Shown in pieces: positions 8,130 to 16,899 of a stretch of 64,000 nt of DNA (the stretch's first letter is position 1; every line of letters begins with the position of its first letter). A program made the position numbers and the translations under genes. The DNA comes from Ewingella sp963519305 (GTDB taxonomy: Bacteria; Pseudomonadota; Gammaproteobacteria; Enterobacterales; Enterobacteriaceae). The DNA lies in NCBI GenBank assembly GCA_963519305.1, contig CAUQMS010000006.1, forward strand, positions 1 through 64,000, given 5' to 3'. Below the pieces are notes generated by a model. That model was not told the origin of the DNA and did not search any database. It saw only the letters and a list, made by a program, of their open reading frames with translations.

Positions 8130-9337
8130 GTATTTTTTGGTTGATCATTGTGGTGATGTTGATTATCGCCGTGGCACTGTTTGTGGTACCGGCGTTGCGT
8201 GGCGAACGGGCTGAGCACACATCACGCGACGCGCTGAACAAAGCCTTTTATCAACATCGCCTGAGCGAACTTGAGCAGGACGAAGATCAGGGTGTTGTTG
8301 ACGAGCGTCCGCAGCATATTCGCGAGTTGCAGGAAAATCTGCTGAGCGATATTCCCGAAGAGCAACAACGTGCCGCGCAGCCGATAGGCCGCTGGACGCT
8401 GGTGCCGGGCGTACTGCTGCTGGTACTGGTGTCGCTGGGCTTCTATTTATATACCGGCGGCCTCGGGCAGGTAAGTGCATGGAATCAAGTCATGGAGCGC
8501 ATGCCGGATCTGCGCCACCGCGTGGCCGACGAGCATTCTCAGCCACTGACTATGATGGACGTGCAGGATTTAGGGCTGGGGCTGCGTACCGATTTGCAAC
8601 GTGACCCGACGAATGCCAAAGACTGGATGATGTTAGGCCGCGTCGGCATGGCGCTGAATAATGCCAGCACCGCGACGCAGGCGTTCGCGCATGCCTATCA
8701 GCTTTCGCCCAACGATATGGACGTTAAGCTCGGATATGCCGAAGTGTTAACCCGCTCAGCGGAACCGCAAGATAACATTAGCGGCGGCAAACTGTTACGC
8801 AGTATGCTGGAGCAAAATCAGGGCAATTTACGCGTATTGAGCCTGTTGGCCTACAATGAATTTGAGCAGGGACATTATCCGCAAGCGATAGGCGCCTGGG
8901 AGTTGATGTTGAAAATTCTGCCAGCCGGTGACAAGCGTGGCGATATGGTGCGGGCGAGTATTGAGCAGGCCAAAGCCAGATCAGGGAAGGATACCGTGAA
9001 GTTAGCCATTAACGTTGCCCTGTCCGCTGAGGCCGCGAAGCATCTTCCAGAGAATGGCACGGTATTTATTTCGGTCACCGATGGCAGCAGCCCGGTGCCG
9101 GTTGCGGTGAAAAAATTGCCGCTGAGCCGTTTCCCGCTGGCGATGACCATGGACGACAGCAGTGCCATGATGCCTGAAAGATTGCTTTCTTCATTGCATC
9201 AGTTAAAAGTACGCGCTCGAATTTCACAAAACGGTTTGGCCACGCCATCTAAAGGTGACTGGTACGGTGACAGTCCGCTGACTGATTTTTCCGGCAATGG
9301 ACAGGTCAGCATTGAGATCAATCAGCAGGTTCCCTGA
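8126..9337 (+). CDS. ccmI: Cytochrome c biogenesis TPR protein CcmI
   Basis: CcmI is the apocytochrome-binding chaperone subunit of the ligation complex. Two N-terminal membrane helices (about residues 1-24 and 91-112) are followed by TPR-like repeats (DWMMLGRVGMALNN; ANDMDVKLGYAEVL-like repeats around 165-250) and a C-terminal periplasmic domain. At 403 residues it corresponds to the C-terminal half of the fused E. coli CcmH plus extra length. It overlaps ccmH by four bases and is the last ccm gene; mlaA follows after 32 bases. Confidence 0.93.
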   Translation: MSIFWLIIVVMLIIAVALFVVPALRGERAEHTSRDALNKAFYQHRLSELEQDEDQGVVDERPQHIRELQENLLSDIPEEQQRAAQPIGRWTLVPGVLLLVLVSLGFYLYTGGLGQVSAWNQVMERMPDLRHRVADEHSQPLTMMDVQDLGLGLRTDLQRDPTNAKDWMMLGRVGMALNNASTATQAFAHAYQLSPNDMDVKLGYAEVLTRSAEPQDNISGGKLLRSMLEQNQGNLRVLSLLAYNEFEQGHYPQAIGAWELMLKILPAGDKRGDMVRASIEQAKARSGKDTVKLAINVALSAEAAKHLPENGTVFISVTDGSSPVPVAVKKLPLSRFPLAMTMDDSSAMMPERLLSSLHQLKVRARISQNGLATPSKGDWYGDSPLTDFSGNGQVSIEINQQVP

Positions 9338-9369
9338 AAGCGGAACCGAAGAAAAATAGGGAGATAGCC

Positions 9370-10134
9370 ATGAACTTACGCCTGACTGGGCTGGCGTTTG
9401 CGACCGCATTATTGATAGGGTGTGCCGGGACATCATCGGACAGCGAACCGCAGGGGCGTTCTGATCCGCTCGAAGGTTTTAACCGCACAATGTTTGATTT
9501 CAACTACAACATCATGGACCCGTATGTACTGCGTCCGGTTGCTGTAGCCTGGAAAAACTATGTGCCGATGCCTGCGCGTAATGGGATGACCAACTTCTTC
9601 GATAATCTGGACGAACCGGCAAGCATGGTCAACGCCTTCGCACAGGGTGACCCGTACAGGGCGATGATCCACTTCAACCGTTTCTTCCTCAATACCTTGT
9701 TAGGGATGGGCGGTCTGATTGACGTGGCTTCCATGGCCAACCCTAAACTGGCCAAAGAAGAGAAACGCGGCTTTGGTACCACCCTTGCGCACTATGGCGT
9801 GGGTTATGGTCCTTACGTTCAGCTTCCGGCTTACGGCAGTTTCACGCTGCGTGATGAAGGTGGCGACACGGTGGATTACCTCTATCCGATGCTCAGTTAC
9901 CTGACCTTCTGGATGTCGGCCGGTAAATTTGTGCTGGAAGGCGTGGAAACTCGTGCTGAATTGCTCGATTCCGATCAAATCCTGCGCAACTCTTCCGACC
10001 CTTACCTGATGGTGCGTGAAGCTTACTTCCAGCGTCACGACTTCCTGGCAAGCGGCGGCAAACTGACGCCACAGAATAACCCGAACGCCGCGGCGATTCA
10101 GGGGGATCTGGACAGTATCGACTCGGCGAACTAA
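9370..10134 (+). CDS. mlaA: Outer-membrane lipoprotein MlaA (VacJ)
   Basis: MlaA sits in the inner leaflet of the outer membrane with OmpC/F and removes misplaced phospholipids, passing them to MlaC. A signal peptide ends in the lipobox LLIGC, so Cys18 is lipidated. It is followed by the family signature DPLEGFNRTMFDFNYN and by GMGGLIDVASMA. The length of 254 residues matches the family. The 32-base gap to ccmI and a clear AGGGAGATAG ribosome binding site suggest it may also be read through from the ccm operon. Confidence 0.96.
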   Translation: MNLRLTGLAFATALLIGCAGTSSDSEPQGRSDPLEGFNRTMFDFNYNIMDPYVLRPVAVAWKNYVPMPARNGMTNFFDNLDEPASMVNAFAQGDPYRAMIHFNRFFLNTLLGMGGLIDVASMANPKLAKEEKRGFGTTLAHYGVGYGPYVQLPAYGSFTLRDEGGDTVDYLYPMLSYLTFWMSAGKFVLEGVETRAELLDSDQILRNSSDPYLMVREAYFQRHDFLASGGKLTPQNNPNAAAIQGDLDSIDSAN

Positions 10135-10162
10135 CCAAACCGGTCAGTTTTGCACAGCTAAT

Positions 10163-10189
10163 AAAAAAGCGCCTCGCGGCGCTTTTTTT
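10163..10189. terminator. Bidirectional terminator between mlaA and fadL
   Basis: The stem GCGCC (10169-10173)/GGCGC (10178-10182) has the tetraloop TCGC. A-tracts on the left and T-tracts on the right give a U-tail in both directions, which suits the convergent genes mlaA and fadL. Confidence 0.9.
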
Positions 10190-10219
10190 GTCTCTTTCTT
10201 TGTGTCTGAATCGCGGTTA

Positions 10220-11497
10220 TCAGAAGGTGTAGTTGAAGTTCGCGCCGTACAGCATCGCCGTACCCTTGGCCTGGAACTCATAATTTGGCACACCCGGAGA
10301 GGCGTTTTCGCTGATATTGACCGTCTGACCATGCATGTAGGAAACACCCACATCCACGGACGCATCTTTGTTAAACGCATAAGTGGTACCGGCGCTCACC
10401 CAGAAACGGTCCTGATCCGGAATGGATATGGTGCGGTTGTCGGCAGGAACCGGGCTGTCATCAAAGGCAATACCGGTGCGGAAGGTCCAGTTATCATCGT
10501 AATAATAGGTGGTACCCAGCGCGATACGGTAAGCATCCTGATAGCCTTCATGCTTCTCAAACAGCGTCTGACCATCGTTGCCAGTGGCTTTCAGTTGCTG
10601 GAATTCGCTCCAGCTGGTATACGCCAGGCTGTAGTGAATTGCCCATTTCGGCGCCACTTTGTTATAGCCTGACACTTCCCACATTTCTGGCAGATTCAGG
10701 GTCAGTGAGCCAGGAATAGTGTTGCCGCCCGTACCGCCGAGCTGCGCAGGAATGCCGTTTTTGTACTCGCCGTCGAAGTCGATATTTATTTTGGAACGGT
10801 AGGTGAAGCCGTAACGGTTATTGTCGTCCACTTCATATAGGATACCGGCGTTCCAGCCATAGCCCCACTCATGCCCCTTGAGGTCGGCCACTTCGGTACT
10901 TGGGCTGATTAAACCGCCGGAACTGATAGGACCCAATTCACCGGCATTACGGGTGATTTTTGCGTTGGCGTATACCGCATCAAAACCGACACCGACGCTG
11001 AAATGCTGGTTGACGCGATAGGCTGCGCTCAGGTTGGTGTTAACGGTGGTCAGATCGGTTTCGCCCCCCAGAGGACCGGCGGCGTAGTCATCGTTAAACT
11101 CCGTTGCCAGACCGTAGTTGGAAGTGGCAGAGGCACCAATCGCCCACTGGTCGTTCAACGGCATAATGAAGTGAATGTTCGGGATCCACTGGTTCGGCGC
11201 GATATTGTCCGCATCCGTACTGTTCCCCGTGAGAGGTGAACGGCCAGTAATATTAACGTCCGGGTCAACGTAAACTGCCCCGGCTGAGAAAGACGGGCGG
11301 GAGAACATGGTCATGGTAGCTGGGTTACGGCTGCCGGATGCTGCGGAATCAGCAATGGCGCCTTCACCTGAAAACGAACGACCAAGACCGGCTGCGGTGT
11401 ACTCATTTAACTGAAAACCGGCCGCATACACATTTGATGAAACAATTGCCACTGCAGCTGCCAGAGCTGATCTTTTAAACAGGTTTTTCTGGTTCAT
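10220..11497 (-). CDS. fadL: Long-chain fatty acid outer-membrane transporter FadL
   Basis: FadL is a 14-strand outer-membrane barrel that takes up long-chain fatty acids. The ATG at 11497 gives MNQKNLFKRSALAAAVA, a normal signal peptide, and is preceded by GAGG at a suitable distance; a longer in-frame start at 11551 has no support. The mature protein begins AGFQLNEYTAAGLGRSFSGE, like E. coli FadL, and ends in NYTF with a terminal aromatic residue. At 425 residues it is slightly shorter than the 446-residue E. coli precursor. Two FadR boxes lie upstream. Confidence 0.96.
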   Translation of the reverse strand: MNQKNLFKRSALAAAVAIVSSNVYAAGFQLNEYTAAGLGRSFSGEGAIADSAASGSRNPATMTMFSRPSFSAGAVYVDPDVNITGRSPLTGNSTDADNIAPNQWIPNIHFIMPLNDQWAIGASATSNYGLATEFNDDYAAGPLGGETDLTTVNTNLSAAYRVNQHFSVGVGFDAVYANAKITRNAGELGPISSGGLISPSTEVADLKGHEWGYGWNAGILYEVDDNNRYGFTYRSKINIDFDGEYKNGIPAQLGGTGGNTIPGSLTLNLPEMWEVSGYNKVAPKWAIHYSLAYTSWSEFQQLKATGNDGQTLFEKHEGYQDAYRIALGTTYYYDDNWTFRTGIAFDDSPVPADNRTISIPDQDRFWVSAGTTYAFNKDASVDVGVSYMHGQTVNISENASPGVPNYEFQAKGTAMLYGANFNYTF

Positions 11498-11583
11498 GAC
11501 CAAAACCTCAATTTTATGTTTTTTATCAAACAATGTTACATCAAGTAACAATGAGCGCAGGATTGTAGGGTTCGTTCTCAGTC

Positions 11584-11600
11584 TGACAAATCAGACCAGT
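11584..11600 (-). promoter_or_regulatory. FadR-type operator 1 upstream of fadL
   Basis: Read on the minus strand, ACTGGTCTGATTTGTCA closely follows the FadR consensus (about AnCTGGTCnGACnnGTT). It lies about 90 bases upstream of the fadL start. E. coli fadL also has two FadR operators. Confidence 0.65.
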
Positions 11601-11610
11601 GAGCGAAGTA

Positions 11611-11626
11611 TAGGTCCGACCTGTAC
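11611..11626. promoter_or_regulatory. FadR-type operator 2 upstream of fadL
   Basis: TAGGTCCGACCTGTAC contains the core GGTCCGACCTGT expected for FadR binding, released by long-chain acyl-CoA. It is 10 bases from operator 1, roughly one helical turn plus site length, so co-operative occupancy is possible. Confidence 0.65.
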
Positions 11627-11769
11627 GTATGTTGCAATCATGTTTCTTATATATTTCCAGTTTGATGTTAGAAATTAGATCCGCTTAACAAAAAACAAAC
11701 AGTTTGAGGTGAACTAAATAACGTTTAAGAGGGATGTCAGAGATGAATTTAACGAGTCATTATTATTTC

Positions 11770-11785
11770 TGTGATATTAGTCACT
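11770..11785. promoter_or_regulatory. CRP-like box between fadL and yfcZ
   Basis: TGTGATATTAGTCACT matches the CRP consensus TGTGA-N6-TCACA at nine of ten core positions. It lies about 270 bases upstream of fadL and 130 bases upstream of yfcZ, so either gene could be its target. CRP activation of fatty-acid use genes is known in E. coli; binding here is inference. Confidence 0.5.
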
Positions 11786-11914
11786 TAAAAGTCACACAAA
11801 AAGTAAGTGCTAGGCGCAAAGCTCTGGCGGGCGTAAAATAGGGGCTGAAAATAACTTCTTTAATGACAAATAAGGCCGACTCGCGAACGCGGTGATTTGG
11901 GCCAGGAGAACACT

Positions 11915-12247
11915 ATGTCTGACGTAACTCTCTCTTCAAAATCCACGCAGCCACTGCATTCCATTAACAAATGCGGCGCGGAAGAAACCGCAGCCTGCTG
12001 CTGTGTGGATGTCGGCACCATTATGGATAACACCGATTGCGTCGCTTCTTACAGCCATGTATTTGCCAACGAAGCGCAGGCAAAAGAGATGCTGAACAGC
12101 CTGACCGAAAAAGCCCGCAGTGTGGAATCTGAACCTTGCGTGATTGAAAGCCGCATGGAAAAAGTAGACGGTGGCATTGAGCTGAATATTGACTTCACCT
12201 TCTCCTGCCAGGCCGAAACGATGATTTTCCAGTTAGCATTAAGGTAA
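11915..12247 (+). CDS. yfcZ: YfcZ/YiiS family protein of unknown function
   Basis: This small cysteine-rich protein of 110 residues has the family block ETAACCCVDVGTIMDNTDC and the C-terminal FTFSCQAETMIFQLALR. Its biochemical role is not known. The ATG at 11915 follows a good CCAGGAG ribosome binding site; an upstream in-frame TTG has none. Compared with E. coli YfcZ it has about 20 extra residues at the N-terminus. It keeps its E. coli position between fadL and fadI. Confidence 0.88.
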   Translation: MSDVTLSSKSTQPLHSINKCGAEETAACCCVDVGTIMDNTDCVASYSHVFANEAQAKEMLNSLTEKARSVESEPCVIESRMEKVDGGIELNIDFTFSCQAETMIFQLALR

Positions 12248-12280
12248 TTACTCTTTTCCGGATAAAAGCGTGGATCCCTA

Positions 12281-12314
12281 AAACCGTGACCTTTACAGGT
12301 CGCGGTTTTTTTTT
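12281..12314 (+). terminator. Terminator after yfcZ
   Basis: A near-perfect 11-pair stem, AACCGTGACCT/AGGTCGCGGTT, encloses the loop TTAC and is followed by a run of T (12306-12314). It separates yfcZ from fadI. Confidence 0.9.
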
Positions 12315-12378
12315 GCTGCTGCTCTCACTTCGTTACGTTAGGCTTTGCCAAATGTAAACATATGGTTAAAACTAAACT

Positions 12379-12395
12379 ATCAGGTCAGACCTCTT
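12379..12395. promoter_or_regulatory. FadR-type operator upstream of fadI
   Basis: ATCAGGTCAGACCTCTT has the central GGTCAGACC of FadR sites and stands 15-31 bases before the fadI ATG, where binding would block the promoter or the early transcript. This fits repression of beta-oxidation in the absence of long-chain acyl-CoA. Confidence 0.65.
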
Positions 12396-12409
12396 AATCC
12401 GGAGCCACT

Positions 12410-13723
12410 ATGAACAAGGTTATCCCGCTGGTGACACGCGAAGGCGATCGCATTGCGATCGTAGACGGCTTGCGTACACCTTTCGCCAAACAAGCGACGG
12501 CCTATCACGGCATTCCCGCGGTGGATTTAGGCAAGATGGTAGTGAGCGAACTATTGGCAAAGAGCGGTATCGACCCGAAAATCATCGACCAGTTAGTGTT
12601 TGGTCAGGTGGTGCAGATGCCCGAAGCGCCAAACATTGCCCGTGAAATCGTGCTGGGAACCGGCATGAGTGTCTCAACCGATGCCTACAGTGTGTCACGC
12701 GCCTGCGCCACCAGTTTTCAGGCGGTGGCTAACGTGGCGGAAAGCATTATCAGTGGCACTATTGGCGTGGGGATTGCAGGCGGTGCGGACTCTTCGTCGG
12801 TACTGCCGATTGGCGTGAGTAAACGTCTGGCCCGCACACTGGTGGATGTCAACAAGGCTCGTACGCTCTCTCAGCGTCTGGCGTTGTTCAGCAAGCTGAA
12901 ATTCCGTGATCTGCTGCCGGTGCCGCCTGCGGTCGCCGAATACTCGACCGGGCTTAGGATGGGAGACACTGCTGAGCAGATGGCGAAATCCCATGGTATA
13001 ACGCGCCAGCAGCAAGATGAACTGGCACACCGTTCGCATTCGCTGGCAGCGAAGGCCTGGGAAAATGGTTATCTGGATGCGCAGGTCATGACCGCACAGG
13101 TTCCGCCCTACCGCGAAGCGCTGCAAAAAGACAATAACATCCGTATGAATTCTGAACTGGGCCAGTATGCCAAACTGCGGCCCGCTTTTGACCGCCGTCA
13201 CGGTACGGTGACGGCAGCCACCAGTACTCCGCTGACTGACGGCGCCGCCGCCGTGCTGATGATGAGTGAATCGCGGGCGCGGGAACTGGGTTTACGCCCT
13301 CTGGGATACCTGAAAAGTTTTGCGTTTGCGGCTATCGATGTCTGGGAAGATATGTTGCTCGGCCCGGCGTACGCCACTCCACTGGCGCTCGAAAGAGCGG
13401 GGCTGACGCTTGGTGATCTGGACTTAATAGACATGCATGAGGCTTTCGCGGCGCAAACGCTGGCTAACGTCAAAATGTTTGCCAGTGAGACTTTTGCTCG
13501 GGAGAAGCTCGGCCGGGCTCAGGCTATCGGTGAAATCGACTGGGATAAGTTCAACGTATTGGGCGGTTCGCTGGCCTACGGGCACCCTTTTGCCGCCACG
13601 GGCGCGCGCATGATAACGCAGACTCTGCATGAACTTCGCCGTCGTGGCGGGCGGTTCGGCTTAACTACCGCCTGCGCGGCAGGAGGATTAGGCGCAGCCA
13701 TGATCCTGGAGGCAGCAGAATGA
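12410..13723 (+). CDS. fadI: 3-ketoacyl-CoA thiolase FadI
   Basis: FadI is the thiolase subunit of the FadIJ beta-oxidation complex, used mainly under anaerobic conditions. It carries the acyl-accepting cysteine in SVSRACATSF (Cys99), the HEAF motif (DMHEAFAA) and the C-terminal GGSLAYGHPFAATGAR and CAAGGLGAAM segments. The length of 437 residues is as in E. coli. The stop codon overlaps the fadJ start (ATGA), so the two subunits are translationally coupled. Confidence 0.97.
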   Translation: MNKVIPLVTREGDRIAIVDGLRTPFAKQATAYHGIPAVDLGKMVVSELLAKSGIDPKIIDQLVFGQVVQMPEAPNIAREIVLGTGMSVSTDAYSVSRACATSFQAVANVAESIISGTIGVGIAGGADSSSVLPIGVSKRLARTLVDVNKARTLSQRLALFSKLKFRDLLPVPPAVAEYSTGLRMGDTAEQMAKSHGITRQQQDELAHRSHSLAAKAWENGYLDAQVMTAQVPPYREALQKDNNIRMNSELGQYAKLRPAFDRRHGTVTAATSTPLTDGAAAVLMMSESRARELGLRPLGYLKSFAFAAIDVWEDMLLGPAYATPLALERAGLTLGDLDLIDMHEAFAAQTLANVKMFASETFAREKLGRAQAIGEIDWDKFNVLGGSLAYGHPFAATGARMITQTLHELRRRGGRFGLTTACAAGGLGAAMILEAAE

Positions 13724-15870
13724 GTGACGAGATCATTGGCGTTGAAACCGCTATCACTTCGGCGTTTACGCTGGCGTTTACCGACCAGCATGTCGGTATC
13801 ATTACCATCGACGTTCCCGGTGAAAAGGTAAATACCTTAAAAGCTGAATTCGTTGAACAAATCTGTGCCATTTTGCAAAAAGCCCAGCAGTACCCGCAAC
13901 TGAAGGGACTGGTGCTTATTTCCGGTAAACCGGACTCTTTTATTGCCGGTGCTGATATCACCATGATTAGCGGATGCAAAACGGCGGCGCAGGCCAGCAG
14001 TTTGGCGCAAAAAGGCCAGTCAGTGATGTCGCATATTTCGGCCATGTCGGTGCCGGTGGTGGCCGCCATTCACGGTGCCTGTCTGGGCGGGGGGCTGGAA
14101 CTGGCGCTGGCCTGTCATGCCCGCATCTGTTCTCTGGACGACAAAACCCAGCTCGGCCTGCCGGAAGTGCAGCTCGGATTACTGCCGGGCTCCGGCGGCA
14201 CGCAACGCTTACCTCGCCTGATCGGTGCGCCGAAAGCGCTGGATATGATGCTCACCGGCCGCAGTATTCGCGCGAAACAGGCGCAAAGAATGGGGCTGGT
14301 GGATGACGCCGTTCCGCAGGCGATATTACTGCAAACGGCGCTGGAACGCGTGGCGCAGGGACGCAAAGCCCGCGCTCAACTGCCGTGGCAGGCGCGGCTG
14401 GTGGGGGGGCCGCTCGGCAAGGCCATCCTGTTCCATTTCGTGCGTAAACAGACCCGCGCGAAAACGCACGGCAACTATCCCGCAACTGAAAAAATTATCG
14501 ACGTGGTGAGAAACGGTCTGGATCACGGCCGCGCCAGTGGTTATCAGGCTGAAGCAAAAGCCTTTGGCGAACTGGTGATGACGCCGCAATCGGCGGCGTT
14601 GCGTGGTTTGTTCTTTGCGTCCACTTCGCTAAAAAAAGAGCGCGGTGCCGGGGCAGAACCGCTGCCATTGAAGCGTATTGGTATTCTGGGCGGTGGCCTG
14701 ATGGGCGGGGGAATTGCGAACGTGACCGCCACGCGGGCCGGTTTGCCCGTGCGTATAAAGGATATTAATCAGGAAGGGATCCGACATGCGTTGAAATACA
14801 GCTGGGATCTGCTGGAAAAACGGGTACGCCGCGGACGACTGAAACGTACCGAGCAGCAACGGCAGATGATGCTGATCTCCGGGACGACCGATCACAGCGG
14901 GTTTGAGCGGGTAGATCTGGTGATTGAAGCCGTCTTCGAAGATCTGTCGCTGAAACAGCAGATGGTTAGCGAAATTGAGCAATATGCTTCACCGCACACT
15001 ATTTTCGCTTCAAACACCTCTTCTCTGCCGATACATGCGATTGCGGCCAATGCTGCCAGACCTGAACAGGTCATCGGCCTGCACTTTTTCAGCCCGGTAG
15101 ATAAAATGCCGCTGGTTGAGGTGATCCCTCACGCAGGGACCAGCGAACAGACGATTTCTACCACCGTTGCACTGGCGAAAAAACAGGGTAAAACCGCCAT
15201 TGTGGTCGGTGACAGTGCCGGGTTCTACGTTAACCGCATTTTGGCTCCTTATATTAATGAAGCGACACGATGTTTGCTCGAAGGTGAACCGATAGAGCAT
15301 ATCGACCAAGCGCTGGTAAATTTTGGCTTCCCGGTAGGCCCGTTGCAGCTGCTGGACGAAGTAGGAATCGACGTTGGCACTAAAATCATTCCCATTCTGG
15401 TGGAGGCCCTGGGCCCGCGCTTTGCCGCTCCCCCTGCGCTCGATGCAGTGCTGAAGGATGATCGTAAGGGACGCAAAAACGGCAAAGGATTTTATCTCTA
15501 TGCGCAAAAAGGGCGCCTGGCGAAGAAGAAACAGGCCGATCCGGCCATCTACCGTTTACTGAACGTCACACCGAAGCAGCAGCAGGGCGAAGAACAGATC
15601 GCCCGCCGCTGCGTGATGATCATGCTCAACGAAGCCGTGCGCTGTCTGGATGAACAGGTGGTGCACAGCGCCCGCGATGGCGATATCGGTGCGGTATTTG
15701 GGATTGGTTTCCCGCCATTCCTCGGCGGCCCGTTCCGTTACATTGACCAATTGGGCGCGGCGGCGGTGGTACAAACGCTGCAAGGTCTGCAACAGCATTA
15801 CGGCGAGCATTTCGCGCCCTGCGCCGGATTACTCAAACGCGCCCAGGATGGTAGCCGTTTTTACGAATAA
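13720..15870 (+). CDS. fadJ: Multifunctional fatty-acid oxidation protein FadJ
   Basis: FadJ combines enoyl-CoA hydratase and 3-hydroxyacyl-CoA dehydrogenase activities. The N-terminal crotonase domain shows HGACLGGGLELALACH and LGLPEVQLGLLPGSGGT with the two catalytic acidic residues. The dehydrogenase domain starts with the NAD loop GILGGGLMGGGIA (about residue 315) and carries IGLHFFSPVDKMPLVEV. The C-terminal domain ends with GFPPFLGGPFRYID. At 716 residues it is full length. Confidence 0.97.
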   Translation: MSDEIIGVETAITSAFTLAFTDQHVGIITIDVPGEKVNTLKAEFVEQICAILQKAQQYPQLKGLVLISGKPDSFIAGADITMISGCKTAAQASSLAQKGQSVMSHISAMSVPVVAAIHGACLGGGLELALACHARICSLDDKTQLGLPEVQLGLLPGSGGTQRLPRLIGAPKALDMMLTGRSIRAKQAQRMGLVDDAVPQAILLQTALERVAQGRKARAQLPWQARLVGGPLGKAILFHFVRKQTRAKTHGNYPATEKIIDVVRNGLDHGRASGYQAEAKAFGELVMTPQSAALRGLFFASTSLKKERGAGAEPLPLKRIGILGGGLMGGGIANVTATRAGLPVRIKDINQEGIRHALKYSWDLLEKRVRRGRLKRTEQQRQMMLISGTTDHSGFERVDLVIEAVFEDLSLKQQMVSEIEQYASPHTIFASNTSSLPIHAIAANAARPEQVIGLHFFSPVDKMPLVEVIPHAGTSEQTISTTVALAKKQGKTAIVVGDSAGFYVNRILAPYINEATRCLLEGEPIEHIDQALVNFGFPVGPLQLLDEVGIDVGTKIIPILVEALGPRFAAPPALDAVLKDDRKGRKNGKGFYLYAQKGRLAKKKQADPAIYRLLNVTPKQQQGEEQIARRCVMIMLNEAVRCLDEQVVHSARDGDIGAVFGIGFPPFLGGPFRYIDQLGAAAVVQTLQGLQQHYGEHFAPCAGLLKRAQDGSRFYE

Positions 15871-16289
15871 TCCTCTCTCACGATATAAAAGCTCATCATC
15901 CTGTGACTCACGTCACGGTGTGAAGGGCTTTTTCGCGGGAGTCTGGAACATAAAATGCTTTCCAGCATAATGCATCGATGTGGGATTCATTTTTTGTTGC
16001 TGTAAAAGCGGCGGGTTGTAAAACCGGCAAGCGTTTGAAAAATCGTCACTCTGTTTAATAAATAAGCAAAGTGGTTTACAAGCGGTATGGGTTGATGTAA
16101 AAAACAGCGTTTTCTTTACGTGAACTTTCAGGCAAAATGCCCGCCCGCCATTTAAGAGACGGCGCGTCAGGTAGCTGTGGTACATGCGGTTGTCCGGCAG
16201 GCTTTCCCCTGAAAGCATGGGACAGAGGGTGATACAGCACGCGAGGCGTTTCTGTATAGCGCTATTTTTGTTAACAAAAGCGGTGCAAT
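15871..16289. other. 419-base intergenic region between fadJ and sixA
   Basis: No gene is supported; a 101-codon minus-strand frame has no family features. There is no clear rho-independent terminator for fadJ. A short palindromic string, TGACTCACGTCA, lies near 15904-15915. The end (TTTTTGTTAACAAAAGCGG) forms an AT-rich palindrome TTTTGTTAACAAAA about 20 bases before sixA, a possible operator or promoter part. Confidence 0.4.
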
Positions 16290-16772
16290 ATGCAAGTTGT
16301 AATTATGCGTCACGGTGAGGCAGCTCTTGAAGCCGCCAGCGATTCAGCCAGACCTTTGACTGATTGTGGATGTGACGAAACGGTACATATGGCGGCGTGG
16401 CTGAAAGCCCGTCCGGTGAATATTCAGCGCGTTCTGGTCAGCCCGTATTTGCGTGCGCAGCAGACGCTGGAAAAGATACGTCAGACGCTGACGTTACCCG
16501 CAGAGAGTGAAGTTCTGAAAGAACTGACTCCGGGCGGGGATCCTGCCGCAGTGGCGCACGAGCTGGAGGCGCTGGCGCTGGAAGGTATCACTGGCGTGCT
16601 GGTAGTATCGCACTTGCCGCTGGTGGGCTATCTGGTGGCAGAGCTCTGCCCGGGGGTCTGCCCGCCAATGTTTGCGACCTCAGGTATCGCAAGCGTTGAG
16701 CTGGATGCTAAAACTGGCAAAGGTACGCTTGAATGGCAGTTCAGCCCTTGTCAGGTCATGGCCAAGGTCTGA
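16290..16772 (+). CDS. sixA: Phosphohistidine phosphatase SixA
   Basis: SixA removes phosphate from phosphohistidine in multistep phosphorelays and the nitrogen PTS. The histidine-phosphatase signature MRHGEA places the catalytic His at residue 8, and the second conserved His is in VSHLPLVGYL. At 160 residues it has the usual length. The ribosome binding site is weak. A strong terminator follows. Confidence 0.95.
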   Translation: MQVVIMRHGEAALEAASDSARPLTDCGCDETVHMAAWLKARPVNIQRVLVSPYLRAQQTLEKIRQTLTLPAESEVLKELTPGGDPAAVAHELEALALEGITGVLVVSHLPLVGYLVAELCPGVCPPMFATSGIASVELDAKTGKGTLEWQFSPCQVMAKV

Positions 16773-16828
16773 TTGCGGTAGAGGTGACTGGCTTGACAGA
16801 ATAGGCCACTGACCGGATACCGATGAAG

Positions 16829-16855
16829 AAAAGGCACAGCTTGCTGTGCCTTTTT
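16829..16855. terminator. Terminator between sixA and smrB
   Basis: AAAAGGCACAGC and GCTGTGCCTTTTT form a strong stem with a two-base centre (effective loop of four), flanked by A and T runs. It can serve both convergent genes. Confidence 0.9.
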
Positions 16856-16899
16856 GCTTTTTATTTTTGCTTCTTATTTTCAAATAATGGCAAACGAGA

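Noticed and set aside
15913..16218. Minus-strand frame in the fadJ-sixA gap
   Set aside because: No recognisable domain, and no convincing ribosome binding site was identified.
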